A stretch of 64,000 nucleotides of DNA from Paraglaciecola mesophila. Its GTDB lineage: Bacteria; Pseudomonadota; Gammaproteobacteria; Enterobacterales; Alteromonadaceae. A program made the position numbers and the translations under genes. Positions 7,866 through 17,054 of the stretch are shown here, one piece after another (position 1 is the stretch's first letter; each line of letters starts with the position of its first letter). The stretch covers positions 4,649,001-4,713,000 of the forward strand of contig NZ_CP047656.1 in assembly GCF_009906955.1 (NCBI RefSeq). Reading direction: 5' to 3'. The notes beneath the pieces were generated by a model. It did not search any database and was not told where the DNA came from. It saw nothing but the letters and a program-made list of their open reading frames with translations.

Positions 7866-8486
7866 CTACTTTGCGTGGCGCGCTTTTAGGACTTCGGTAA
7901 CGTCGCTTAGTGACAAATCACTCGCTTGTAGCAACACCAGTAAATGGTATAGCAAATCAGCGGATTCATTCTTGAGCTCGTCCAAATCTTTTACCGTTGC
8001 AGCGAGTGCCGTTTCTACACCTTCTTCACCGACTTTTTGCGCGATACGCTTGATGCCTTTGCTGTAAAGATGAGCCGTGTAGCTTGAATCAGGCGAAGCG
8101 CCTTTACGCGAAGCAATGACTTGCTCGAGCTCTGCAATAAAGCTAACTGACGGCGATTTAGCATCTGCCCAGCAGGTTTCAGTGCCTAGGTGGCACGTTG
8201 GGCCATTTGGGTAGGCGAGGGCTAAAATAGAGTCTTTGTCACAATCAGCGCTAAGCTCTACTAAGTCTAATGTGTGGCCTGAGGTTTCTCCTTTGGTCCA
8301 CAAGCGCTGCTTAGAGCGACTAAAGAAAGTAACATGACGCGTTTCAAGGGTATGGTTGATTGCATCAGTGTTCATATAACCCTGCATTAACACCTTACCT
8401 GTGGTGGCATCTTGTACGATACAGGGCAATAGGTTGTCCATTTTCTGCCAAGCCAATTGCTCGACGTTTTGCTTATTGATAATCAT
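7866..8486 (-). CDS. hisI: Bifunctional phosphoribosyl-AMP cyclohydrolase / phosphoribosyl-ATP pyrophosphatase HisIE
   Basis: 206 residues, the normal length of the fused enzyme. Residues ~1-115 are the cyclohydrolase (LMQGYMNTDAI, RSKQRLWTKGETSGHTL, and the zinc/Mg-binding stretch DCDKDSILALAYPNGPTCHLGTETCW). Residues ~118-206 are the pyrophosphatase (RIAQKVGEEGVETALAA, ESADLLYHLLVLL). It catalyses steps two and three of histidine synthesis. Last gene of the his operon, 73 bp after hisF. Confidence 0.97.
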   Translation of the reverse strand: MIINKQNVEQLAWQKMDNLLPCIVQDATTGKVLMQGYMNTDAINHTLETRHVTFFSRSKQRLWTKGETSGHTLDLVELSADCDKDSILALAYPNGPTCHLGTETCWADAKSPSVSFIAELEQVIASRKGASPDSSYTAHLYSKGIKRIAQKVGEEGVETALAATVKDLDELKNESADLLYHLLVLLQASDLSLSDVTEVLKARHAK

Positions 8487-8559
8487 GTCTTTCTCGTATT
8501 CTTCTCAGGTAAATATTGTGCTTAGCAGTACGCTAACGTTTAACCTTGTTTGCGCACTA

Positions 8560-9333
8560 TTAATCGCGAATGGCGACTTGCTGTTCACGTAAGTAGGTTT
8601 TCAATTCAGGAATAGGGATAATGCCCTTATGAAACACTGATGCCGCCAGAGCACCGTCTACATCTGCTTGTTCAAATACATCTTTGAAATGCACTTTCTC
8701 GCCCGCTCCGCCCGAGGCAATCAATGGAACCGCGCAGTTTTCGCGAATGGCCGCAAGTTGAGTGATGTCATAACCTTGTCGCACACCGTCTTGATTCATG
8801 CAGTTAAGTACAATTTCACCAGCGCCATGTTGCTGTACTTCTTTCACCCAGTCAGCCGTTTGCCAGCGGGTAATTTGTGTACGGCTTTCATCTCCCGTGT
8901 ATTGATGAACTTGGTACTGGCCGGTTTCTTCATTGAAGAAACTATCAATACCGACGACCACGCATTGTTGACCAAATGTGTCATGCAGTTCACGGATAAG
9001 GGCAGGGTTAGCAAGAGCAGGGGAGTTAATAGATATTTTATCCGCACCCATTTCAAGAATACGGCCAGCGTCTTCTACAGACTTTATTCCGCCAGCGACA
9101 CAAAAAGGAATATCAATTACCTGCGCTATGCGGGTTACCCAGCTTTTGTCTACCACGCGCTGATCACTGGATGCAGTGATATCATAAAATACCAATTCGT
9201 CAGCACCTTGCTGAGCATAAAGCTCGGCCAGCGGCACAATTTCGCCAATAGTTTCATGGTTACGAAACTTAACGCCTTTTACCACAAGACCATCACGAAC
9301 ATCTAAACAGGGAATAATGCGCCTAGCGAGCAT
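8560..9333 (-). CDS. hisF: Imidazole glycerol phosphate synthase cyclase subunit HisF
   Basis: 257 residues, a (beta/alpha)8 barrel. The N-terminus MLARRIIPCLDVRDG carries catalytic Asp11, and VVVGIDSFF carries the second catalytic Asp near residue 130. It joins ammonia from HisH with PRFAR to give imidazole glycerol phosphate and AICAR. Normally hisF directly follows hisA; here a branched-chain aminotransferase gene lies between them (72 bp upstream of hisF). Confidence 0.97.
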   Translation of the reverse strand: MLARRIIPCLDVRDGLVVKGVKFRNHETIGEIVPLAELYAQQGADELVFYDITASSDQRVVDKSWVTRIAQVIDIPFCVAGGIKSVEDAGRILEMGADKISINSPALANPALIRELHDTFGQQCVVVGIDSFFNEETGQYQVHQYTGDESRTQITRWQTADWVKEVQQHGAGEIVLNCMNQDGVRQGYDITQLAAIRENCAVPLIASGGAGEKVHFKDVFEQADVDGALAASVFHKGIIPIPELKTYLREQQVAIRD

Positions 9334-9405
9334 AGTAAACCTTTTACCTTAATTATTTTACAAATGATTACGCCTACCGTTCAGCTGTAGGCGCCTTAAC
9401 GTGGC

Positions 9406-10407
9406 TTATTTAACGCGCTTTAGCCAACCATGTACGTCAGGTGCTTTACCCCACTGAATATCATTCAGTGCTTGGCGTAACTTAGCTGTTGTTGGGCCGG
9501 CTTCGCCGCTACCTACCGTGTATTCTTTATCTTCATGTATAAAGGTGCCAACGGGCGTCAGTACAGCAGCTGTACCAGATAACGCAGCCTCAACTCCTGG
9601 TTTCGCGGCGCGCTCAAGTAGCTCAGCCACGGTGATATTCCGCTCGCTAATGGTCATGCCTAAGTCTTTGGCCAAGGTCAATATTGTGCTGCGCGTTACA
9701 CCATGTAAAAAAGAAGAATCTAAGCCTTTGGTGATAATTTCATTGTCGTCTATCAATAAAAAGTTGGCTGCGCCGGTTTCTTGAACATCACCATTAGGGC
9801 AGAACAATATTTGGTCAGCGTTGTGATCAACACGCGCTTTAGAAATCGGCCCAAGTGCACTGGCGTAGTTGCCACCACTCTTTATCATGCCCATATGCGG
9901 CGCACAGCGCATGCCAGTTTCATCAAGTAATAAACGCAATGCTTTGGCTCCGCCAGTGAAGTAATCGCCCACAGGTGATAACAGTACATACAGCATCGAG
10001 TGCAATGATGGCACGGCTGCTTTGCCTATTGCCGCTTCAGTGCCAATATGAGTCGGGCGAATATACATAGAGCCTGGCGGTGACGGTACATCATCAACGT
10101 ACTGAGCGACTATGTCTAAAATCATCTGAGCGACTTGCTCCTTATCGATTTCAGGCAATGACAGCAGGCGAGCACTTTGGGCAAAGCGTTCGATGTTTTG
10201 GTCCATGCGGAAAACATGCACACTACCGTCATCATGTTTGAATGCTTTTAAGCCTTCAAAGCAGGTGCTTGAGTAATGCAAAACATGTGCACCAGGGTGT
10301 AAATTGATGCTGTCTGCTGAAACGATTGTGCTCTCGCTCCATTGATTGTTTTCAAATGTAGTCAATGCCATTTCAGGCATGAAAACCGTACCAAATGCTG
10401 CCATCAT
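9406..10407 (-). CDS. Class IV branched-chain amino acid aminotransferase inside the his operon
   Basis: 333 residues (332 from the second ATG, which is better spaced from AGGA). A PLP-dependent fold-type IV aminotransferase of the type II (eukaryote-like) BCAT branch. PLP lysine is Lys176 in GMIKSGGNYASAL; other marks are HYSSTCFEGLKAF, GSMYIRPTHIGTE and QETGAANFLLI. It would interconvert Leu/Ile/Val and their keto acids with glutamate. It sits on the his operon strand between hisA (188 bp away) and hisF (72 bp away). The 188-bp gap leaves room for a promoter of its own, though none is clear. An ilvE-type assignment is likely; activity on aromatic substrates cannot be excluded. Confidence 0.9.
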   Translation of the reverse strand: MMAAFGTVFMPEMALTTFENNQWSESTIVSADSINLHPGAHVLHYSSTCFEGLKAFKHDDGSVHVFRMDQNIERFAQSARLLSLPEIDKEQVAQMILDIVAQYVDDVPSPPGSMYIRPTHIGTEAAIGKAAVPSLHSMLYVLLSPVGDYFTGGAKALRLLLDETGMRCAPHMGMIKSGGNYASALGPISKARVDHNADQILFCPNGDVQETGAANFLLIDDNEIITKGLDSSFLHGVTRSTILTLAKDLGMTISERNITVAELLERAAKPGVEAALSGTAAVLTPVGTFIHEDKEYTVGSGEAGPTTAKLRQALNDIQWGKAPDVHGWLKRVK

Positions 10408-10595
10408 TCTTTCCTAAATCGTGGGGTCACGGCGCAGCGGTATCACTGGTACCATGATCATTTACTGTTCAATTTGCTCAATTATTTAGTAAGCTAAAGA
10501 CGAGCGCAATCCTTTCACTGAAAACTATTGTTAGGGATCGTGTCTGCTTAGCACTACGCGATTACTCATCGGCATGAGTACGCTGATACCTAGCG

Positions 10596-11330
10596 TTAGC
10601 CTTGCCAGCGAGCAATGGCTTGTTCAACGGTGAACTTCCCTTCAAGCAACGCTCGGCCGAGAATAACACCACTAACATTGGTCGGTTTTAGCACTTCGAT
10701 ATCGTCTAAATTACCGATGCCGCCAGAAGCTTGCCATTCAATAGTCGGGAACTTGGCCGCCATTTCGCTGTATAATTGATGGTTTGCCCCTTGTAGTGTG
10801 CCGTCACGGCTGATGTCAGTGCACAGTACATGTTTAGCCCCTACAGACAAAAAGTCTTCTAACAGGGCTTCTAACGATACCCCTGAGTTTTCTTGCCAGC
10901 CGTGGGTAGCAATAAACTTATTGCCTTGCTCGTCAATGTTAATGTCAAGCGCCAGAACTATGGCCTCGCTTCCGTATTTGGTCACCCAGCCTTTCACTAA
11001 TTCAGGCTCTTTTACAGCAAGTGAGCCAATAACCACACGTTTTACCCCAAGTGCTAATAGTTGCGCTACGTCTTGTTCGCTACGAATACCGCCGCCGGCT
11101 TGAAACTGCATGCGTCCTGTGGCCACCATGTCACCAATAAGCGTTAACTGGCGCTTGCTGGTGTCTTTTGCGCCGGTTAAATCGACAATGTGTAACCATT
11201 TAGCCCCTTGATCAGCGTAGCTGTTAACCACGTCAATTGGGTCTAGTTCGTATTGGGTTTTTTGCTCGTAGTCACCTTGATAAAGTCGAACCACTGAGCC
11301 TTCAATTAAATCTATTGCAGGAATAATCAT
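10596..11330 (-). CDS. hisA: ProFAR isomerase HisA
   Basis: 244 residues, a (beta/alpha)8 barrel homologous to HisF. The start MIIPAIDLIEGSVVRLYQGDYEQKT has the catalytic Asp7, and IVLALDINIDE near residue 129 has the second catalytic acid. It isomerises the aminoaldose ProFAR to the aminoketose PRFAR, histidine step four. Eight bases separate it from hisH. Confidence 0.97.
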   Translation of the reverse strand: MIIPAIDLIEGSVVRLYQGDYEQKTQYELDPIDVVNSYADQGAKWLHIVDLTGAKDTSKRQLTLIGDMVATGRMQFQAGGGIRSEQDVAQLLALGVKRVVIGSLAVKEPELVKGWVTKYGSEAIVLALDINIDEQGNKFIATHGWQENSGVSLEALLEDFLSVGAKHVLCTDISRDGTLQGANHQLYSEMAAKFPTIEWQASGGIGNLDDIEVLKPTNVSGVILGRALLEGKFTVEQAIARWQG

Positions 11331-11338
11331 AATCTGGT

Positions 11339-11968
11339 TTATAACTCGATAAAGTTTTTAAGAAGGGCAGCGCCCGCGTCGCTAGAGCGTTCTGGGTGAA
11401 ATTGCACCCCGAAGAAATTATCTTTATGCAGAGCAGCGGAAAAAGGCATACCGTAGTCGGATTGGGCTAAGGTGTGTTCACCCACAGCAACGGCAAAACT
11501 GTGCACAAAGTAAAAATAACTGCCAGCATCAATGCCTTTGAATAAGGTATTTTGCTCAGCGGGGAAGACAGTGTTCCAGCCCATGTGAGGAAGGCGTAAA
11601 TCACCTACCTGCATACGTTGTACATCCCCGGGGATCATCCCTAAGCAAGGTGTGCTATCGACTAAGCTTTCTTCTGAGCGCTCAACCATAAGTTGCATAC
11701 CCAAGCAAATGCCTAACACAGGCTGGGTTAAACCTTGAATACAAGACTTAAGCTGCTTAACTTCGATACTGGCCATGGCCGCGTTGGCACTGCCAACACC
11801 GGGTAAAAACACTTTATCGGCTTTTTGAATGACCTGAACATCATCCGACACAGCCACTTTTACCCCTAAGCGCTCAACGGCAAATTTTACCGATGAGATA
11901 TTGGCGCAGCCTGTGTTAACAATAACAATATTCTGCTTGCTACTAACCAAAGGTGCTGATGTGCTCAC
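11339..11968 (-). CDS. hisH: Imidazole glycerol phosphate synthase glutaminase subunit HisH
   Basis: 209 residues, class I glutamine amidotransferase. Nucleophile Cys in PVLGICLGMQL; the His/Glu pair of the triad in FGVQFHPERSSD near the C-terminus. It makes ammonia for HisF. The start shares a base with the end of hisB, so translation is coupled. Confidence 0.97.
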   Translation of the reverse strand: MSTSAPLVSSKQNIVIVNTGCANISSVKFAVERLGVKVAVSDDVQVIQKADKVFLPGVGSANAAMASIEVKQLKSCIQGLTQPVLGICLGMQLMVERSEESLVDSTPCLGMIPGDVQRMQVGDLRLPHMGWNTVFPAEQNTLFKGIDAGSYFYFVHSFAVAVGEHTLAQSDYGMPFSAALHKDNFFGVQFHPERSSDAGAALLKNFIEL

Positions 11969-13044
11969 TATAGTGTTCCTTTGCTGCTGGGAAGGGCTTC
12001 ACCGTTTTTCTGAATAGCTTGGCGCAACGCGCGGCCAAACACTTTAAATAAGCTTTCTACCTGATGATGAGCATTGCCCTCTGAGGTGGATAAGTGCAAA
12101 GACAAGCCCATCGCTTGGGCAATAGAATAGAAGAAATGCGGAACCATTTCGGTGGCCATTTCACCCACTGTGTCACGGCTAAATTCAGCTTCGAATTTAA
12201 GGTGCGGACGGTTTGAAATATCCATAATGCACTCTGCACGGCATTCATCCATAGGCAGGGCAAATCCAAAACGGCCGATACCGCGTTTATCGCCTAGTGC
12301 TTTTTTCAGCGCCTCACCAAGGGCGAGTGCGGTATCTTCTACACTGTGGTGATCGTCTATGTGTAAATCGCCGTCAACACGCAGATTTAGCTCGAAGCCG
12401 CCGTGGGTGGCTATTTGATCAAGCATATGATCAAAAAAGCCAATGCCGGTTGCGATACTGGACTTGGCTTGTGAGTCCAAATCAACCTTAACGTGAATAT
12501 CGGTTTCTGAGGTTTTCCGTACTACCTCAGCAATACGACTTGATGCCAACAACTGCTTGGCAATTGACGGCCAGTCTTTTGTTTCGCGATCGTAGCGGAT
12601 ACCCACAATGCCCATGTTTTCAGCTAGTTGAATATCGGTTTCACGATCACCAATCACGTATGAACGAGTGAAATCAATTTTACCTTGCTGTAAATAGTCT
12701 TTGACTAACCCTAAACTTGGTTTACGACAAGTGCAGTTATCTTCAGGGAAATGAGGGCAGATAAGCACGTCGTCAAAGACAATGCCTTGACTGGCAAAAA
12801 TTGCCATCATTTTATCGTGGGGTAAATCAAAATCGGCTTGAGGGAAGCTATCTGTCCCTAAACCATCTTGATTTGACACCATCACCAAACGAAAGCCTGC
12901 GTTTTGAAACTGGGCTAATACTGGCATCACCATAGGCTCAAAAACCAGTTTTTCTAGTGTGTCGAGTTGCTTATCTATGGGTGGCTCTTCAACTAACGTA
13001 CCGTCACGGTCGATGAATAAAATAGCTTGCTGACTTAGGCTCAC
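11968..13044 (-). CDS. hisB: Bifunctional histidinol-phosphatase / imidazoleglycerol-phosphate dehydratase HisB
   Basis: 358 residues, the fused enterobacterial-type enzyme. Residues ~1-165: HAD phosphatase (FIDRDGTLVEE with the nucleophilic Asp, CPHFPEDNCTCRKPSLGL zinc loop, YVIGDRETDIQLAENMG). Residues ~170-358: IGP dehydratase (GIGFFDHMLDQIATHGGF, IDDHHSVEDTALALGEAL, HHQVESLFKVFGRAL, with the Mn-binding His residues). Catalyses steps six and eight of histidine synthesis. Confidence 0.97.
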   Translation of the reverse strand: MSLSQQAILFIDRDGTLVEEPPIDKQLDTLEKLVFEPMVMPVLAQFQNAGFRLVMVSNQDGLGTDSFPQADFDLPHDKMMAIFASQGIVFDDVLICPHFPEDNCTCRKPSLGLVKDYLQQGKIDFTRSYVIGDRETDIQLAENMGIVGIRYDRETKDWPSIAKQLLASSRIAEVVRKTSETDIHVKVDLDSQAKSSIATGIGFFDHMLDQIATHGGFELNLRVDGDLHIDDHHSVEDTALALGEALKKALGDKRGIGRFGFALPMDECRAECIMDISNRPHLKFEAEFSRDTVGEMATEMVPHFFYSIAQAMGLSLHLSTSEGNAHHQVESLFKVFGRALRQAIQKNGEALPSSKGTL

Positions 13045-13045
13045 G

Positions 13046-14161
13046 TTAGGCCTCCTGCGTAGATGTTTGAAGGGTGAAAAAACGACTGATTTCGCTCAGC
13101 AATTGTTTATTCTGCTCAGGGCTACCTACGGTAATGCGCAGGCAGTTGTCTAAATTCACTTGTTTTGACTGGTCGCGGATTAAAATACCGTTGGCAACCA
13201 AATGCGCCATTAATGCGCTCTTTTGCGGTGTACGAAATAGAATAAAGTTAGCTTTATCGTCACCGACTAACTCAATATCGTTAAATGCCGTTAACGCATT
13301 CTTAAGGTCGGCTTTTTCGGCGTTTAACAGGGCAACTTGTTGTGCAAGCGTTGCTAAGCCTTTTTGACCAAGGGCTTGAGCAGCAATTTGCGCCACTGGC
13401 TCAGGAATAGGGTAGGGTGCAATCACTTTCATTAACGCTTGAATGATAGGCGCTTGTGCAAGAGTAAACCCGCAACGCAAACCTGCTAAGGCAAACGCTT
13501 TAGACAGGGTGCGTAAAATGGCGATATTTGGATATTGGTTTAGCTGTGAGGCCCAGCTATTGTCTTGATCAAACTCAATATAGGCTTCGTCAATCACCAC
13601 AATGGCGCTGTCAGCAAAATGCGCTATCACTTCTCGCAACTGATTTTTGTCTACACTGGTGCCAGTGGGGTTATTTGGCGAACAAATAAACACTAGGTTT
13701 ACTTTGCCTTTAAACGCTTTGATTGCATCAACGTCGAGTGAAAAATCAGGATTAAGTGGCGCGCGCTCTACACCCACATCACAGGTTTCAGCACTGATGG
13801 CATACATGCCGTATGTGGGCGGGCAAATAAGGACGCTGTCTTTACCTGGAGTACAAAAAGCGCGAATGAGCAATTCAATGCCTTCATCTGCACCGCGACT
13901 CACCAGTAATTGGTCTGATTCTATACCGGCATATTGTGCGTAGGCATCAATAACTGCCGGAGGTTGGCAATCAGGGTAACGGTTAAAACGCTGCGCATCG
14001 ATGTCATATTCATTGGCAAAAGGTGATTCGTTGGCATTTAACCAAATCTGCTGTTTATTGCCTGCACCTGAGAACAGGCGGCGGGCTGATTCATAGGGCT
14101 TCAATGCTTTAATATTGTCATTCAACAGCAAGTCGATAAGATTATTCACTGGTTCAGCCAT
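13046..14161 (-). CDS. hisC: Histidinol-phosphate aminotransferase HisC
   Basis: 371 residues from the ATG at 14161, chosen because AGGAG lies 7 bp before it; an upstream start (14182) would only lengthen the overlap with hisD. Fold-type I PLP enzyme: PLP lysine in ILRTLSKAFALAGLRCGF, and CSPNNPTGTSVD plus VVIDEAYIEF as in other HisC proteins. Converts imidazole acetol phosphate to histidinol phosphate. It overlaps the end of hisD by 8 bp and lies one base from hisB. Confidence 0.96.
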   Translation of the reverse strand: MAEPVNNLIDLLLNDNIKALKPYESARRLFSGAGNKQQIWLNANESPFANEYDIDAQRFNRYPDCQPPAVIDAYAQYAGIESDQLLVSRGADEGIELLIRAFCTPGKDSVLICPPTYGMYAISAETCDVGVERAPLNPDFSLDVDAIKAFKGKVNLVFICSPNNPTGTSVDKNQLREVIAHFADSAIVVIDEAYIEFDQDNSWASQLNQYPNIAILRTLSKAFALAGLRCGFTLAQAPIIQALMKVIAPYPIPEPVAQIAAQALGQKGLATLAQQVALLNAEKADLKNALTAFNDIELVGDDKANFILFRTPQKSALMAHLVANGILIRDQSKQVNLDNCLRITVGSPEQNKQLLSEISRFFTLQTSTQEA

Positions 14162-15470
14162 TGTTTTGCTCCTGTTGCCCATTCAGAGTCTCTAATCGTA
14201 AGGCAACCGCTTGTTTGTGGGCGTCAAGGCCTTCAGCTTGGGCTAAATCCATGATGGCACTGCCGATATTTTGTAAGCCGCTGGCGCTTAGCTCTTGCAC
14301 CGTGTAGCGTCGAATAAAATCAGCTAAACCTAGGCTTGAGTAATTGCGCGCATAACCGTACGTGGGCAATACGTGATTTGTCCCGCTGGCGTAGTCGCCA
14401 GCCGATTCAGGTGACCATTGACCAACGAAAATCGACCCTGCATTTTTAAGCTTAGGTAGACACGCTTGTGCGTCTTCCACTTGTACAATTAAGTGTTCGG
14501 GAGCGTACTGATTGCTAACCTCAATCGCGCTGTCTATAGAGTCGGTTAAAATATAACGGCTGTGGGCCATCGCCTTACGGGCCGTCTCTTGACGGCTAAG
14601 GGTAGCTAATTGGCGCGCAACCTCTTGTTCCGTGGCTTGGAGCAACGTTTGTGAATCACTGACCAAAATGGCTTGTGAATCAGCGCCGTGCTCTGCCTGC
14701 GACAATAAATCAGACGCGACAAATACTGGGTTAGCATTACTATCAGCAATCACTAATACTTCTGATGGGCCAGCAGGCATATCAATGGCTGGTCCCGCAG
14801 GAATGCGGCTGACTTGTTGCTTGGCTTCGGTAACAAAACTATTGCCCGGGCCGAAAATTTTATCGACTTTCGCAATCGATTCCGTGCCCAGTGCAAGCGC
14901 GGCGATGGCTTGTGCACCGCCCACTAAATACACTTCGTTGATATCACATAAACTGGCAGCGTAACGTATTTCCGCTGGCACCTGACCTTGTTTATTGGGC
15001 GGGGTACATAATACCTTGCGCGGGCAACCGGCAACCTGTGCGGTCGCACCCAACATCAGCACGGTAGAGATAAGCGGCGCACTGCCGCCAGGAATATACA
15101 AACCAACAGAATCTAATGGCGCATGCTTTAACTCACATACCACGCCGGGCGCGGTTTCCACTTTCACATCTACAGGCTTTTGTGCACTGTGAAAGACGTG
15201 AATATTGCGATATGCGGTATCAATCGCGGCTTTCACATGCTCGCTTATGTCGCGCTGAGCACTGGCTAATTCAGTTGCGGGTAAACCTAACTCGCTAAGT
15301 TCAACCCCATCAAACCGTGCGGTTAATTCACGTAGTGCGTTATCGCCGTTGTCGGCAACCTGCTGAATAATCTCAGCAACAGCACTACTGAGCGCCTTGT
15401 TATCCGCCATCGCTGGGCGGCTTAACAATGCCTGTTGTTGGCCTTCATTTAGGCCCGACCATGTTTGCAT
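14154..15470 (-). CDS. hisD: Histidinol dehydrogenase HisD
   Basis: 438 residues from the ATG at 15470 (MQTWSGLNEGQQQ), which matches the usual ~434-residue length; an in-frame start at 15527 would add 19 unlikely residues. Signature regions: YIPGGSAPLISTVLMLGATAQVAGC, DKIFGPGNSFVTEAK, IDMPAGPSEVLVIAD, LLSQAEHGADSQ and SAGDYASGTNHVLPTYGYAR. NAD-dependent zinc enzyme for the last two oxidations, histidinol to histidine. Confidence 0.97.
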   Translation of the reverse strand: MQTWSGLNEGQQQALLSRPAMADNKALSSAVAEIIQQVADNGDNALRELTARFDGVELSELGLPATELASAQRDISEHVKAAIDTAYRNIHVFHSAQKPVDVKVETAPGVVCELKHAPLDSVGLYIPGGSAPLISTVLMLGATAQVAGCPRKVLCTPPNKQGQVPAEIRYAASLCDINEVYLVGGAQAIAALALGTESIAKVDKIFGPGNSFVTEAKQQVSRIPAGPAIDMPAGPSEVLVIADSNANPVFVASDLLSQAEHGADSQAILVSDSQTLLQATEQEVARQLATLSRQETARKAMAHSRYILTDSIDSAIEVSNQYAPEHLIVQVEDAQACLPKLKNAGSIFVGQWSPESAGDYASGTNHVLPTYGYARNYSSLGLADFIRRYTVQELSASGLQNIGSAIMDLAQAEGLDAHKQAVALRLETLNGQQEQNNG

Positions 15471-15550
15471 TTTCGTTCGTCTCACTGACCAATTAAAGGT
15501 ATTCGTACTGCGTATTAGCTTGCTCAATTACACAATGAGTAACTGAACCA

Positions 15551-16450
15551 CTAACCCATCATTTTTTCGATTGGCATCACCAATATGGAGCTGCAACCTA
15601 GGGCTTTAAGTTTTTCCATGGTTTCCCAAAACAGTGTTTCAGAGCTCACTACGTGTACAGCTACGGTGTCGTCGCTGCCCGCTAATGGCAATACCGTTGG
15701 GCTACCAGAACCAGGTAACAAGCTTTTGACTTGTTCAAGGTAAGTCTTAGGTGCGTGCAACATGATGTATTTGCTTTCTTTGGCCTGCATAACGCCATCA
15801 ATACGGGGTAAGAATGTGCTAACCAATTGGGCTTTTGCTTCAGGTAATTCGCCAGCACGCTGAATAAGAACGGCTTTTGATTGAAAAATCTCTTCTTCTT
15901 CTTTTAGCCCGTTTGCTTCAAGGGTGGCACCGGTTGACACCAAATCACATATGGCATCGGCCACACCTGCCCGAGGGGCAACTTCAACAGAGCCTGTCAA
16001 CATAACGGCAGATGCGTTAACGCTGTTTTCTTTAAAAAAACGTTCAAGCAAGAAAGGGTAAGTGGTCGCTACTTTTTTACCTTCTAACGACTGCACACCT
16101 TGATAATCAAACTCATTCGGTACGGCGATAGACAAACGGCATCCGCCATAATCTAAGCGACGCAAGGTTTTAAATTCGAATTTCTTACCTGATGCTTGAC
16201 GCTCAAGCATTTTCTCTTCCAATTCATTTTCACCGATAAAACCTAGGTCAACCACACCGTCCATGACTAATCCTGGGATGTCGTCATCGCGAACGCGAAG
16301 TAGGTCGATAGGTAAATTGGTCGCGTGAGCAATTAACAAGCGGTCACGAATTTGCAGTTTAACGCCAATGGCTTTCAATAGCGCAATGCTGTCGTCGCTT
16401 AAGCGACCTGATTTTTGAATTGCGATACGTAATCTGTTGCTGTCACTCAT
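15551..16450 (-). CDS. hisG: ATP phosphoribosyltransferase HisG, long form
   Basis: 299 residues: the long, hexameric type with a C-terminal regulatory ACT-like domain (~225-299, LVSTFLPRIDGVMQAKESKYIMLHAP), which carries histidine feedback inhibition. Catalytic part: RLRIAIQKSGRLSDDSI, GVVDLGFIGENELEE, and the PRPP-binding stretch DAICDLVSTGATLEANGL. First committed step of the pathway. First structural gene of the operon, 80 bp downstream of an attenuator terminator. Confidence 0.97.
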   Translation of the reverse strand: MSDSNRLRIAIQKSGRLSDDSIALLKAIGVKLQIRDRLLIAHATNLPIDLLRVRDDDIPGLVMDGVVDLGFIGENELEEKMLERQASGKKFEFKTLRRLDYGGCRLSIAVPNEFDYQGVQSLEGKKVATTYPFLLERFFKENSVNASAVMLTGSVEVAPRAGVADAICDLVSTGATLEANGLKEEEEIFQSKAVLIQRAGELPEAKAQLVSTFLPRIDGVMQAKESKYIMLHAPKTYLEQVKSLLPGSGSPTVLPLAGSDDTVAVHVVSSETLFWETMEKLKALGCSSILVMPIEKMMG

Positions 16451-16530
16451 AAGTTGCTTGTCCTATTATCATTTGCGTTAATTCATCTTACCGATGCTCA
16501 TGAATTATATATTTTTCAATGCCTTAAATG

Positions 16531-16560
16531 AAAAACCCCCGGAAGTTTCCTTCCGAGGGC
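16531..16560 (-). terminator. Attenuator terminator of the his operon
   Basis: On the minus strand CCCTCGGAAG / CTTCCGGGGG form a 10-bp stem (one G-T pair) with a GAAA loop, then five T. It lies between the His-rich leader peptide and hisG. Upstream, CCTTCC (~16581-16586) can pair with the GGAAGG of this stem, giving an antiterminator; other mutually exclusive pairings are AACCT/AGGTT (~16608-16622) and GGAAGG/CCTTCC (~16581-16602). Confidence 0.9.
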
Positions 16561-16619
16561 TAGTTAATCGTTACGCCGCAGGAAGGAATCAATAGACCTT
16601 CCAGCACCAACCTGAAAGG

Positions 16620-16667
16620 TTATGCTATATGATGGTGATGTTTCGCTGGCGTAATTGAGATAAACAT
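16620..16667 (-). CDS. hisL: his operon leader peptide, four consecutive His
   Basis: A 15-codon ORF, MFISITPAKHHHHIA, ending in TAA, just before the mutually exclusive hairpins and the terminator at 16531-16560. A run of His codons in a short leader is the classical attenuation sensor: ribosome stalling when His-tRNA is scarce favours the antiterminator and transcription of hisG onward. The run is four His, shorter than the seven of E. coli/Salmonella. The ribosome binding site (AAGA) is modest. Confidence 0.92.
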   Translation of the reverse strand: MFISITPAKHHHHIA

Positions 16668-17054
16668 TGTAATTCTTGGGCCGTGTTTCGACTGAGGGCG
16701 CAAACATTAGCTAATTGGCTTGCTTAATGCAATAGTAAACTTCTAACTTTTTGCGCTAATGTGTGCAAAAGTGTTGCAAGGCACTTTGCAGGGGGCAACA
16801 GGAATAAGTTACTGCTAAAAAGCATAATTTAAATGGGCTCAGTTTGGCTTTTGTACTTGCACTTAAGCGCACATTCGGGTTAACGGTTTTATGCTCGTTG
16901 GAACCTTAATATGCATGTGTACTCTACATTTATGTAGTGTGACGACAGGTAATGAGCAACATTAGCTAGCAAGCTCGAGATAGTCGAAGTGCTTTTAGGA
17001 TCGTGCCGTAGTTTACGGGTAACACTATTTAACGGTAATGAACGGGAGAGAGTG
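16668..17054. other. Intergenic region with divergent his and downstream-gene promoters
   Basis: 387 bp between hisL and the next plus-strand gene. It must contain the his promoter; TTGCAC at ~16764-16769 (minus strand) is a possible -35, but the -10 is ambiguous. No other feature seen. Confidence 0.35.

Noticed and set aside
8668..9306. 212-codon plus-strand frame opposite hisF
   Set aside because: It lies wholly inside hisF on the other strand, has no ribosome binding site or family signature, and reads as a shadow of hisF.
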